DNA from: Streptomyces aureocirculatus
GTDB taxonomy: Bacteria; Actinomycetota; Actinomycetes; Streptomycetales; Streptomycetaceae
NCBI RefSeq assembly: GCF_000720475.1
Contig: NZ_JOAP01000021.1
Location: 72,339-136,338, forward strand
Direction of reading: 5' to 3'
Length of the DNA: 64,000 bases
In this document: piece by piece, positions 1 through 9,900 of the stretch
Layout: each line of letters opens with the position of its first letter
Position numbering within the stretch: position 1 is the first letter of the stretch
The notes under the pieces: model-generated
What the model saw: only the letters and a program-made list of their open reading frames with translations
Told to the model about the DNA's origin: nothing
The model's database searches: none
Translations under genes and position numbers: made by a program

Positions 1-621
<621 letters not shown>

Positions 622-647
622 GGCGGGGGCGAGGCGGTCCGCCGCTT

Positions 648-725
648 TGACCGCGGCCCTTGACCGCCGCTCGTGAACGTCGCCCGTGACCGCCACCCTT
701 TACCGCCGCCGGTGACCGCCGCCCG
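648..725. repeat. Six 13-bp tandem repeats
   Basis: Units begin at 648, 661, 674, 687, 700 and 713, an exact 13-bp period, with consensus TGACCGCCGCCCG. They lie between the synthetase stop and the end of azlD. No T-rich terminator accompanies them. Confidence 0.7.
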
Positions 726-752
726 TGCCGGCGATGCCCAGGAGACGGATGC

Positions 753-1067
753 CTACGACAGCCCTGTGAGCCGCAGCAGCGCCGTCGCGCCCGCCGCCCC
801 CGCCACGACCACCGCGAACGGCGCCCTGCGCCACGCGAGCACGCCACCGACGAGCACGCCCGCCGGACGCGACCAGCCCGCGAAGTCCTGCCCCTCGGTG
901 AACGCGCCGGTGGTGAGCAGCGCGACGAGGAGCACGGTGGCGCCGACGGTCAGCAGTTCCTGTACGCGGGCGGGGAGTTCGACGCGGCCGTGCAGGACCG
1001 GGCCCGCGAGGCGGAAGGCGTAGGTTCCGGCGGCGAGGACCAGGACGCAGGCGAGGTAGGCGTTCAT
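753..1067 (-). CDS. azlD: AzlD family branched-chain amino acid transport subunit
   Basis: This is a 104-aa, very hydrophobic protein with about four membrane segments and the small-subunit character of AzlD. In known systems AzlC and AzlD together export branched-chain amino acids or their analogues. The ATG start at 1067 overlaps the azlC stop in a 4-bp ATGA, so the pair is translationally coupled. A longer open frame continues upstream through azlC antisense sequence, but only this ATG gives an AzlD-like N-terminus (MNAYLACVLVLAAGTYAFR). Confidence 0.85.
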   Translation of the reverse strand: MNAYLACVLVLAAGTYAFRLAGPVLHGRVELPARVQELLTVGATVLLVALLTTGAFTEGQDFAGWSRPAGVLVGGVLAWRRAPFAVVVAGAAGATALLRLTGLS

Positions 1068-1825
1068 GAGGGGCTCCCGGGGCTCGGCGGGGTGACCGGC
1101 ACCCGGCGGCGCATGGCCACCAGGCCGAGGAGGGCGAGCAGCACCGGCGCCCCCGCGGGCAGTACCGGGGTGGCGGCGAGGGCGATCACGGCGCCGACGG
1201 CACCGGCCCGGCGCGCGTTGCCGTCGTCCCGTACCGCGGGCAGCACCAGGGCGAGCAGCACCGCGGGGAACGCGGCGTCGAGTCCGAACCGCCCGGTGTC
1301 CCCGAGCGCGGAACCGGCGAGCGCACCGCCGAACACACTGATGTTCCACACGGCGAAGAGCCCGGCGCCGGAGATCCAGAACGCGGCCTTGCGGCTGCGG
1401 AGGTCCGGCTGGGCGAGGACGAAGGCCGCGGTCTCGTCGGTGATCAGGTGCGCGCCCACGAGCCGGGCCGGCCAGGACCGCCCCAGGCTGTCGGCGACGG
1501 CCAGGCTGAAGGCGGCCGTACGGGAGTTGAGCAGCAGCCCGGTCGCCGCCGCCGCTGCGGGGCCGCCGCCCGCGGTGAGCACGGCGACCGCGCTGAACTG
1601 GGCGGAGCCCGCGTACACGAGCAGGGACATGGCGACAGGCACCCACAGGGGGAGGCCGCCCGCGACGGATATCGCGCCGAAGGAGAGGCCGACGACGGCG
1701 TCGGCGACCAGGACGAGCGCGATGTCGCGCAGGACGCCGGGGGGCAGATCGGAGAATCGGACCAACCCCGTCGTTCGCTCTACGGGGTCATCCGTTCGGT
1801 GTGACGAACACATGCCGGGTAGCAT
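1064..1825 (-). CDS. azlC: AzlC family branched-chain amino acid permease
   Basis: The protein has 253 aa, about seven to eight hydrophobic segments and the AzlC pattern near the N-terminus (GLSFGAISVAGGLPLWVPV, then a YAGSAQFSAVAVL helix). It is the large subunit of the AzlCD exporter. The start is uncertain. ATG codons at 1825 and 1813 have no clear ribosome site, and a TTG near 1765 would begin just before the first conserved region. Two putative operator boxes overlap the first 20 codons of the longest form, which favours a later start or a leaderless transcript. The XRE-cupin gene is divergent. Confidence 0.85.
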   Translation of the reverse strand: MLPGMCSSHRTDDPVERTTGLVRFSDLPPGVLRDIALVLVADAVVGLSFGAISVAGGLPLWVPVAMSLLVYAGSAQFSAVAVLTAGGGPAAAAATGLLLNSRTAAFSLAVADSLGRSWPARLVGAHLITDETAAFVLAQPDLRSRKAAFWISGAGLFAVWNISVFGGALAGSALGDTGRFGLDAAFPAVLLALVLPAVRDDGNARRAGAVGAVIALAATPVLPAGAPVLLALLGLVAMRRRVPVTPPSPGSPS

Positions 1826-1879
1826 GAACAGACACCACGCCGTTCGTCAAGCCGAACGATTCGTTCTCTGTGCCGAACG
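1772..1879. promoter_or_regulatory. Operator-like array of CGTTCG-N6-CGAACG inverted repeats
   Basis: A perfect 6-bp inverted repeat with a 6-bp spacer lies at 1841-1858 (CGTTCG, TCAAGC, CGAACG). Near-perfect copies lie at 1793-1810 and 1862-1879, and a half-site at 1772-1777. The boxes come in two pairs, each 21 bp apart (1772/1793 and 1841/1862), about two helical turns. They sit between azlC and the divergent XRE-cupin gene, so the likely ligand is that regulator. This is inferred from position and symmetry. Confidence 0.6.
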
Positions 1880-1956
1880 TCCTGCGGTCCGGGGAAGCCG
1901 GGAACCGGGACCGGGACCGGGAAAATCAGCAGCAGGAAGCGCAGGGAGAACACCGC

Positions 1957-2544
1957 ATGACCGATGTCGACGAAGGCGCCGGGGCACCTCGTCCGGCAGG
2001 GTTGCCGCGTGAGTGGATCGCCGCGGCGCTGCGCCGCGAGCGCGCCCGCGTGGGGCTGTCCCTCTCCGAGCTGGCCAAGCGTGCGGGCATCGCCAAGTCC
2101 ACGCTGTCCCAGTTGGAGGCGGCTTCGGGCAACCCCGGCATCGAGACCGTGTGGGCGCTGGCCGTGGCGCTCGGCGTGCCGTTCAGCGTCCTCGCCGAGT
2201 CGCCCGGCCCCGCGGTGACCGTGATCCGGGCGGGGGAGGGGCCCACGATGCACGCCGAGCAGGCCTCGTACGCGGGCACCCTGCTGTCCCCGGGGCCTGC
2301 CGGGGTGCGGCGCGACATCTATCACGGCGCGATGGAGCCCGGCTCGGTGCGGGCTTCCGAGCCGCACATCCCCGGTTCCGTGGAGCACCTGATCGTCAGC
2401 ACGGGACGGTTGGCCGCGGGCCCCGTGGGGGAGGGTGTGGAGCTCGGCCCCGGGGACTACATGTCGTACCGGGGCGATGTCCCCCATACCTACGAGGCGC
2501 TGTCTCCGGGCACGACGTTCGTCCTGGTGATGCAGCACGTGTGA
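1957..2544 (+). CDS. XRE family transcriptional regulator with C-terminal cupin
   Basis: The protein has 195 aa. Residues about 18-80 form an XRE helix-turn-helix (LSLSELAKRAGIAKSTLSQ, then GNPGIETVWALA). Residues about 110-195 form a small cupin barrel ending in GDYMSYRGDVPHTYEAL. This class is common among regulators that sense a small ligand through the cupin and act on an adjacent transporter. It is divergent from azlCD and probably controls it and itself through the inverted repeats at 1772-1879. The ATG at 1957 is chosen because AGGGAGA lies just upstream. An in-frame extension to 1870 would run through the operator array and is not supported. Confidence 0.88.
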   Translation: MTDVDEGAGAPRPAGLPREWIAAALRRERARVGLSLSELAKRAGIAKSTLSQLEAASGNPGIETVWALAVALGVPFSVLAESPGPAVTVIRAGEGPTMHAEQASYAGTLLSPGPAGVRRDIYHGAMEPGSVRASEPHIPGSVEHLIVSTGRLAAGPVGEGVELGPGDYMSYRGDVPHTYEALSPGTTFVLVMQHV

Positions 2545-2620
2545 CCGCCCGCCGCATCGCGGCCTTTTCTCCCACCCACCCACCCTTTCCACCCGTACCA
2601 GGGCGAAGGGCACCCAAATA

Positions 2621-2755
2621 GCCCGTCCGGCGCTTGAGGACAAGGCCGAAGGCCGGGGTAGTTCAGCCCGTCCGGCGTTTGAGGACAAGGCCGCGGGCCG
2701 GGGTGTTTCAGCCCGTCCGGCGTTTGAGGACGAGGCCGAAGGCCGACAACCCCCG
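2621..2755. repeat. Three 45-bp tandem repeats with a GCCCGTCCGGCGTTTGAGGA core
   Basis: Copies start at exactly 2621, 2666 and 2711. The first 20 bases are nearly identical in all three, and the last copy diverges in its final part. The core resembles one arm of the hairpin at 59132-59150 (CCTCCGGCGATTGAGGAGC), so it seems to belong to the GC-rich intergenic repeat family frequent in Streptomyces. Confidence 0.8.
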
Positions 2756-2783
2756 CCAAGGGCGCCCACGCCAGGAAAAGGCA

Positions 2784-2825
2784 GGAGCCCCGTAGTCCCC
2801 GCCGACGCGGGGAGCCCGGGGCTCC
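2784..2825 (-). terminator. Hairpin terminator of the cold-shock gene
   Basis: Outer arms GGAGCCCCG (2784-2792) and CGGGGCTCC (2817-2825) enclose inner arms TCCCCG (2796-2801) and CGGGGA (2808-2813). Read on the minus strand, the hairpin is followed by TGCCTTTTCC, a short U tract. It lies about 35 bp after the csp stop. Confidence 0.65.
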
Positions 2826-2859
2826 TTGGGTACTGCTTCCGTTCCGGATCAACCCACCG

Positions 2860-3063
2860 CTAAGCGGGGGTGACGTTCTCCGCCTGCGGGCCCTTCGGAC
2901 CCTGCGTGACGTCGAAGGTCACGGCCTGGTTCTCCTCAAGGGAGCGGAAACCGCTGGCATTGATCGCGGAGTAGTGCACGAAGACGTCGGGGCCTCCGCC
3001 TTCTTGGGCAATGAATCCAAAGCCCTTTTCGGCGTTGAACCACTTCACGGTTCCGGTAGCCAT
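2860..3063 (-). CDS. Cold-shock domain protein, CspA family
   Basis: The 67-aa protein is a single cold-shock domain covering the whole chain, with RNP1 (KGFGFIAQ) and RNP2 (VFVHYSAI) and the usual start [10 protein letters not shown]. It binds single-stranded RNA or DNA and probably acts as an RNA chaperone in the cytoplasm. An ATG at 3063 preceded by AAGGAGG fixes the start; the longer open frame upstream is leader. The leader contains a strong hairpin (3143-3174). The monocistronic unit ends in the hairpin at 2784-2825. Confidence 0.95.
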   Translation of the reverse strand: MATGTVKWFNAEKGFGFIAQEGGGPDVFVHYSAINASGFRSLEENQAVTFDVTQGPKGPQAENVTPA

Positions 3064-4271
<1,208 letters not shown>

Positions 4272-4664
4272 CCGCCGGGGTGAATTCGACGGCACGGTAT
4301 ACAGCACGGTATCCGGGGGTCGTCCGGCACCGTCATACGAATGCCGATGTGCGGCTTCCCGCTATGCCACCGCCGCCATAAGGGAACTCGTCGCCGGGAT
4401 TGACGACCGGCGTCACCACAATGAACAGCGGGCCTCCTTCCCCGGCGGCCCCCCCTTCCCCGGGCGCCCCTTTCCCGGCGGTCCCCTTCCCCCGGCGGGC
4501 GCCGGGCTTCCCGGACGCCTGGACCGCACACCCGGAGGGTGTGGGGGCGCAGCCCGCGCCCATTACGCTGGCCCCCAGCACCGGCATGCGGCGGACGACC
4601 GGGGGACGTACCGGAGGGCACCGCACCGGGCATGCGGTCGCCGCATCTGGGGGAGGCCTTCGCC
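4272..4664. other. Intergenic region upstream of the Ser/Thr kinase
   Basis: The 393-bp gap has a 9-bp direct repeat GCACGGTAT at 4292 and 4304 (12-bp period) and a pyrimidine-rich GC stretch at 4440-4510. The kinase ribosome site GGGGGAGG is at its end. I see no convincing gene; frames running through it merge into the kinase gene without better starts. Confidence 0.4.
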
Positions 4665-6308
4665 ATGCACCCGCTCGAACCGGACGAGCCCACCGCCATC
4701 GGGCCCTACCGGCTGCTCGGCCGGCTCGGCTCCGGCGGCATGGGCCGGGTCTACCTCGGCCGCAGCGCGGGCGGCCGCACGGTCGCCGTGAAGGTCGTGC
4801 ACCCGCACTTCGCGCAGGACCAGGAGTTCCGCGCCCGCTTCCGCAGGGAGGTCGAGGCGGCCCGGCGGGTCGGCGGCGCCTGGACCGCCCCGGTCCTCGA
4901 CGCGGACCCGCAGGCGCCGGTGCCGTGGGTGGCGACCGGGTATGCGGCGGGCCCCTCGCTGACGGACGCGGTGCGCGAGGGCGGGCCGCTGCCCGAGCAC
5001 TCGGCGCGCGTCCTGGTCGCGGGCCTCGCGGAGGCGCTGACGCACATGCACGGCCTCGGCCTTGTGCACCGCGACGTGAAGCCGTCCAACGTGCTGCTCA
5101 CCCTGGACGGGCCCTGCCTCATCGACTTCGGCATCGCCCGCGCCACGGACGGCACCGCCACCCTCACCGCGCTGACCTCGACCGGCGTCTCCCTGGGCTC
5201 GCCCGGCTATATGCCGCCCGAGCAGATCCTCGGCAAGGGAGTCGACGGCGCGGCGGACGTCTTCTCCCTCGGCGCCGTGCTCGTCTTCGCCGCGACGGGC
5301 CGCGCGCCGTTCCCCGGCGACTCCACGGCCGCCCTGCTCTACAAGGTCGTCCACGAACAGCCCGACCTCGGCGACCTGAGCGGCGACCTGCGCGACCTCG
5401 CCACCGCCTGCCTGCACAAGGACCCCGCGGCGCGCCCCGCCCCCGCCGACCTGTCCCGCCGCCTCGCCCCCGCCGGGGCCGCCGCCCTGGTGACGGCGGG
5501 CTGGCTGCCGGGACCGCTGGTGGAACGGGTGAGCCGGAGCGCGGTGCGGCTCCTCAACCTCGACGCGGGCGCCGGGGGCGCGGCCGCCGGGCCGCCGCCA
5601 GATCCGGTGCCCGCGTCCGGTCCCGTACCGTTCACCGGCCCCGCGGCGGGGGTGTTCGGGCCGCCGGACGCGTCGTACGGGGAGACGTCCGCTCCGTCGC
5701 ACGGGGCGGCGGACTCCCCCCGCCCCGGCAAGCTCTCCCTCTCCGTGGCGGCGGCGGCCACGCCCGCGCGGCCCGACGGGCGGGGCAGGAAGATGAGTTG
5801 CACGGTGGTCCTGGCCGTGGCCGGGGCGCTCGCGGCGGTCACCGTGGGGTCGGTGTTCGTGTTCGGCGTGCTGCCGAAGGACGGGGACGACAACAAGGAC
5901 GCGGCGGGACAGAAGCCGAGCGCGACGGGTGACGCGCAGACACCCGCGGACGGCGCCGTTCCCGTTCGCTACCTCGGCACGTGGCGGGGCAAGGCGTCCG
6001 CGCAGCAAGGACTCGTACCGCTCGGCACGTTCGACGTGACCGTGAAGCAGGCCGCCGGGCCGGGACGGCGCATCGGCACGGTGACGCAGACGGACCTCAT
6101 CGGCAACAAGTGCGTCGACATCCTCACCCTGAAGTCGGCGTCGGCCAAGGAACTCGTGGCGACGGGCGTCGGCGCCGAGTCCAACGAGAAGCAGTGCTCC
6201 CAGGCGTCCCACACCGTACGACTGCGCCCGGTCGGCGCGGAGTTGCAGTACACCTCCGTGGACCCGGGAGCGGGGGACCCGGAAGCGCGGCTGAAGAAGG
6301 TGGACTGA
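4665..6308 (+). CDS. Membrane-anchored serine/threonine protein kinase
   Basis: The protein has 547 aa. An N-terminal Hanks-type kinase domain covers residues about 15-270: glycine loop GSGGMGRVYLG, catalytic lysine K43 in VAVKVV, HRDVKPSN with D137, and DFGIA with D154. A proline- and alanine-rich juxtamembrane linker follows, then one membrane helix at about 377-402. The extracytoplasmic domain of about 145 aa carries two cysteines (NKCVDI and KQCSQ) that could form a disulphide. The ATG at 4665 is preferred over 4539 and 4632 because GGGGGAGG lies nine bases upstream. It stands next to the WXG100 and EccC genes and may phosphorylate components of that locus; this is inference from context. 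Confidence 0.9.
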   Translation: MHPLEPDEPTAIGPYRLLGRLGSGGMGRVYLGRSAGGRTVAVKVVHPHFAQDQEFRARFRREVEAARRVGGAWTAPVLDADPQAPVPWVATGYAAGPSLTDAVREGGPLPEHSARVLVAGLAEALTHMHGLGLVHRDVKPSNVLLTLDGPCLIDFGIARATDGTATLTALTSTGVSLGSPGYMPPEQILGKGVDGAADVFSLGAVLVFAATGRAPFPGDSTAALLYKVVHEQPDLGDLSGDLRDLATACLHKDPAARPAPADLSRRLAPAGAAALVTAGWLPGPLVERVSRSAVRLLNLDAGAGGAAAGPPPDPVPASGPVPFTGPAAGVFGPPDASYGETSAPSHGAADSPRPGKLSLSVAAAATPARPDGRGRKMSCTVVLAVAGALAAVTVGSVFVFGVLPKDGDDNKDAAGQKPSATGDAQTPADGAVPVRYLGTWRGKASAQQGLVPLGTFDVTVKQAAGPGRRIGTVTQTDLIGNKCVDILTLKSASAKELVATGVGAESNEKQCSQASHTVRLRPVGAELQYTSVDPGAGDPEARLKKVD

Positions 6309-6511
6309 GGAAAAGGCGGCGACCGGGGTGAAGGCCGGGGGAGATATGTGCCTCTGCAAGGCTATGGGGGATTCGTCGAACACCGTTGTGTCGCGGCAAT
6401 GTCGCAGGACCGTCGCAGGATGCGGTGGGCGGTAAACCTGGCGTTGACAGGTGCGGTAGCGTCCCACGTGGCAGTTGAGAAGATTTACTTTAGCGACACG
6501 GGGAGGTATCG

Positions 6512-6787
6512 ATGTCTGACATCGACCGCGGTGCAAAACTCGAGAAGCTGCAGAAGCTGTACGAGGCGTTCCAGAAGAAGGAGACCGAGGTCCGCGACCT
6601 GATCCATCTCCTGGACGGCCAGGCCAACGACAGCCACGGCTTCTGGAAGGGCCCGGGCGCCGACCGGTTCCGCGACGAGTGGCGCGAGTTCAAGCCGCAG
6701 ATGAACCGTCTCGCGGACTCGCTGGGCGATGCCCACAAGTCGGCCAAGAACAGCCACGACCGGATCGAGCAGGCCACCGCCCGCTGA
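6512..6787 (+). CDS. WXG100 family (ESAT-6-like) protein
   Basis: The 91-aa protein is a predicted helical hairpin with the WXG motif at the turn (FWKGPGADRF) and heptad-like helices on both sides. WXG100 proteins are substrates of type VII secretion and usually act as dimers. No C-terminal YxxxD/E export signal is obvious; the tail is HDRIEQATAR. A ribosome site GGGGAGG precedes the ATG. Its partner-like gene at 11675-11941 is on the other strand beyond eccC, unlike the usual adjacent esxA-esxB pair. Confidence 0.85.
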   Translation: MSDIDRGAKLEKLQKLYEAFQKKETEVRDLIHLLDGQANDSHGFWKGPGADRFRDEWREFKPQMNRLADSLGDAHKSAKNSHDRIEQATAR

Positions 6788-6810
6788 CCCGTTTCCGCGT
6801 ACCCGTACGT

Positions 6811-6949
6811 GGGGCCCCGTAAGGGGCGCGGGGAACTGCGCGCTCAGCGCGCGACAAGCCGCAGACGCGTCTGCCGAGCAACTGTGCAGACGCGTCTGCG
6901 GCTTTTTCGTGGCTGGTCGCGCAGTTCCCCGCGCCCCTGGCGGGGCCCC
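6811..6949 (+). terminator. Large palindromic terminator between the WXG100 gene and eccC
   Basis: The core is a perfect 19-bp stem, AAGCCGCAGACGCGTCTGC at 6856-6874 pairing with 6886-6904, with an 11-nt loop and a run of T at 6903-6907, typical of a plus-strand intrinsic terminator. Outer arms at 6811-6842 and 6918-6949 also pair almost perfectly (GGGGCGCGGGGAACTGCGCG and its complement). The whole 139 bp can therefore fold on itself. It lies between convergent genes. Confidence 0.85.
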
Positions 6950-6971
6950 GGCCCTGACGGGGCCCGGCCGG

Positions 6972-9900
6972 TCAGGCGTCGAGGATGGCCTGCACCGGCA
7001 CTATCAGGCCGGAGCGGACCAGGATGCCGCGCCCGACGGGACCCCCGCCGGACCCGGTCGGCACCCGGACGTTGAACAGCTCCCCGTCGGACGCGCTCTG
7101 CGGCGACAGGATCATGCCCTGGCGCGAACGCCGCGCCTCCACCACGAAACCGCGGTACTGCGAGCTGAGGGTGTCCGTGGCACCGGCCACGACGATCGCG
7201 ATGCCGCCGTCCCTGCCGTTCTGCGCGACCTCCTCCAACGGCCGGTCCAGGGAACCGTCGTAGAGCATGTCCGCGTCGTCGGCCACCACCGCGAACTTGC
7301 CGTCCGTACGGTCGATGAGTTCCTTCAGGTCGCGTTCCGTGCTGTCGGCGGTGAGCACGCCGAGTACGCCGGGGTCCTCCTCCAGGGATCGCAACGGCGA
7401 ACGCCGGGGGGTGACCAGGATCGTCGGCACCTGGTTCGCGAGGAGGCTCTTCGCCGCCACGAGCAGGGCGGTCGACCGGCCCGACTTGGGCGGACCCGCG
7501 ATCACGAAGCCGGGGCCCGACTCGTCCAGGTCGATGCCGATGGGCTCCAGTTCGTCGCCGCCGACACAGAACAGGGCCCACAGCGGCGACGGCGGCACGA
7601 ACGCCGGGTCGAGTGCGCGCACCTGGTCGAGGGTGATCCGCATGGGCAGTTCGTCGACGCGCAGGGGGCGGCGCTCCCGCGGCGGCACCGGGTGCACGCG
7701 CTTGGCCTCGGCCGCGATCTCCCGCAGGGCGGCGACCTGCGCCTGGCCGGAGGGGTCGGGGGCGAGCAGGGCGATCTGGCTCTCCTGGACGCCCTGGTCG
7801 GTCAGGCGCAGGGCACGGCCCGACGGCATGTCCTTGGGCACCTCACGGGCGGAGAGGCCCGCGAGGGAGTACTCGTTGGCGTCCGTGAGACGCAGGATCA
7901 GCTTGTCCGCGAACGACGGCGAGACCTGACCGCTGAAGCCGCTGCGGTCCGCGGTCATCACGACCTTCACGCCGACCGCCGCGCCCTCCCGGAAGATCTT
8001 GGTGGCCATGTCGATGAGCTTGCCGTAGTCGACGTTCTCCAGGGCGGCGACATAGCCCTCCCAGTTGTCGATGAGCAGCACCATCCACGGCAGTTGGTCA
8101 TCGGGCGCCGCGCCGGCCCGCTGTTCGGCCGCGCTGGAGAGGCCCTCCATGGCCAGGTACTGCTGCCGCCGGGCGATCTCGCCGGAGAGCCGGTCGAGCA
8201 GTCTGCGTACGCGGTCGGGCTGGTCGCGGGTGACGACGGCACCGCAGTGCGGCAGATTGGCGAGCGGCAACAAGGCGTTCGCGCCGCAGTCGATGCCGTA
8301 CAGGTGCACGTCGGCCGGCGAGGTGTTGGCCGCCAGGGAACCGGCGAGGCTGCGCAGGGCGGTGGAGCGGCCCGAGCGGGCGCCGCCGGCCAGCATGATG
8401 TGCTCGCCGTGCACCAGGTCGAGCGCCAGCGGTGCCCGGCGCTGCTGCGCGGGCAGGTCGGTGAGGCCGATCCTGATGGGCGGCACCTCGTCGGCCGCGC
8501 GCGGCCGCTCCTCAGTCACGTCGGGGAGTTCGCCGAGCCACAGCAGGTCCGGCAGCGGCGGCAGCCAGGGGCTGTGCTGCTCACCGAAGCCCATCAGCTC
8601 GGCGCCCGCACGGATGGCGCCGACAAGGACGCTCAGGTCGGTGACCAGCGTCCCGTCGTCGTCGTTCGAGGCGACGCGGGGGGCGGGACGGCCGAACGCG
8701 GCCCAGTCCACGGGGAACGCGGTCGCCTTCGGCCGGTCCGCGTCGTTGCTGGGCCTGCGGCCACCGATGCGGGCCGACTGCACGGCCACGAGCGACTGGG
8801 CGCCGGAGCGTACGTAGGCGCGTCCGGGCGTGGACTTGGCGATGGCACCGGCGTCCGGCGCGTCGATCACGTCGGAGGACTCGCCGCCGTCGGTCACGCG
8901 CAGCGCGATGCGCAGGTTGGTGTTGGCGCGGATGTCGGCGCTCACGACACCTGCGGGCCGCTGCGTCGCCAGGATGAGGTGGACGCCGAGGGACCGGCCA
9001 CGGCGTGCGATGTCGACGAGTCCCGCGATGAAGTCGGGGAGTTCGGCGACCAGCGAGGCGAACTCGTCGATGATCAGGACGAGCCGGGGCATCGGTGCGA
9101 GCTCCGGGCGGATCCTGCGGGTGTCGTTGTAGTCCTCCAGGTCCTTGGTGCCCGTGTCGAAGAGGATCTCCTCGCGCCGCCTCAGCTCGGCGGCGAGCGA
9201 GGCGAGCGCGCGCTCCGTCAAATGGGCGTCGAGGTCGCTGACCATGCCGACGGTGTGCGGCAGTTGGGCGCAGTCCTGGAAGGCGCTGCCGCCCTTGTAG
9301 TCGATGAGGACGAAGTTCAGGGCGTCCGGGCGGTTGGCGAGGGCCAGCGAGGCGATGATCGTCTGGAGCAGCTCGGACTTGCCCGCGCCGGTGGTGCCCG
9401 CGACCAGGGCGTGCGGCCCGTCCCTGCGGATGTCAAGGACGAAGGGGCCGTCGGCCGCGATGCCGATGGGTGCGGCCGTGGTGGAACCGCCCTGCCGCCA
9501 GATGTTCGCGACGTCGGCGCCCGTGGGGTCCGGCATGCCGAGCAGCGAGAGCAGCCGGGCCGCCGTCGGCAGGGCGGCGTCGGCGTCGTCCTGGCTGACG
9601 TCGCGCACCGGGGCCAGGGAGCGGGTCAGGAGCTCGCACCAGGCGCCGGACACCTGGTCGGCGAGTACGTCCCCGACGTGTTCGAGGCCGCCGCCGCTGA
9701 CGCGTACGTGGTGGGGCTGCTCGTGCAGGCCGATGACGGCGGCCTTGCACTCCTCGGGCAGGAGCCGGTCGTCCTCGTCGACGCACACGGCGAGGATGCC
9801 GTGCCGCGGCCCCTCCTGAAGCAACTGCGGTACGCCCGGCATGCGCCGCAGCAGCCGCGCGCCGTCGAGCAGAACGAGGACGAACGGGTCCGGGCGCAGC

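Larger units (their letters stand above)
2545..2859. other. Intergenic region holding tandem repeats and the csp terminator
   Basis: The stretch lies between the XRE-cupin stop and the end of the cold-shock gene. It holds the three 45-bp repeats at 2621-2755 and the hairpin at 2784-2825. Nothing in it looks coding: the open frames through the repeats have no ribosome site and no family resemblance. Confidence 0.7.

Noticed and set aside
1870..1956. N-terminal extension of the XRE-cupin regulator
   Set aside because: It would run through the operator array and lacks a ribosome site; the ATG at 1957 has one and begins close to the helix-turn-helix.
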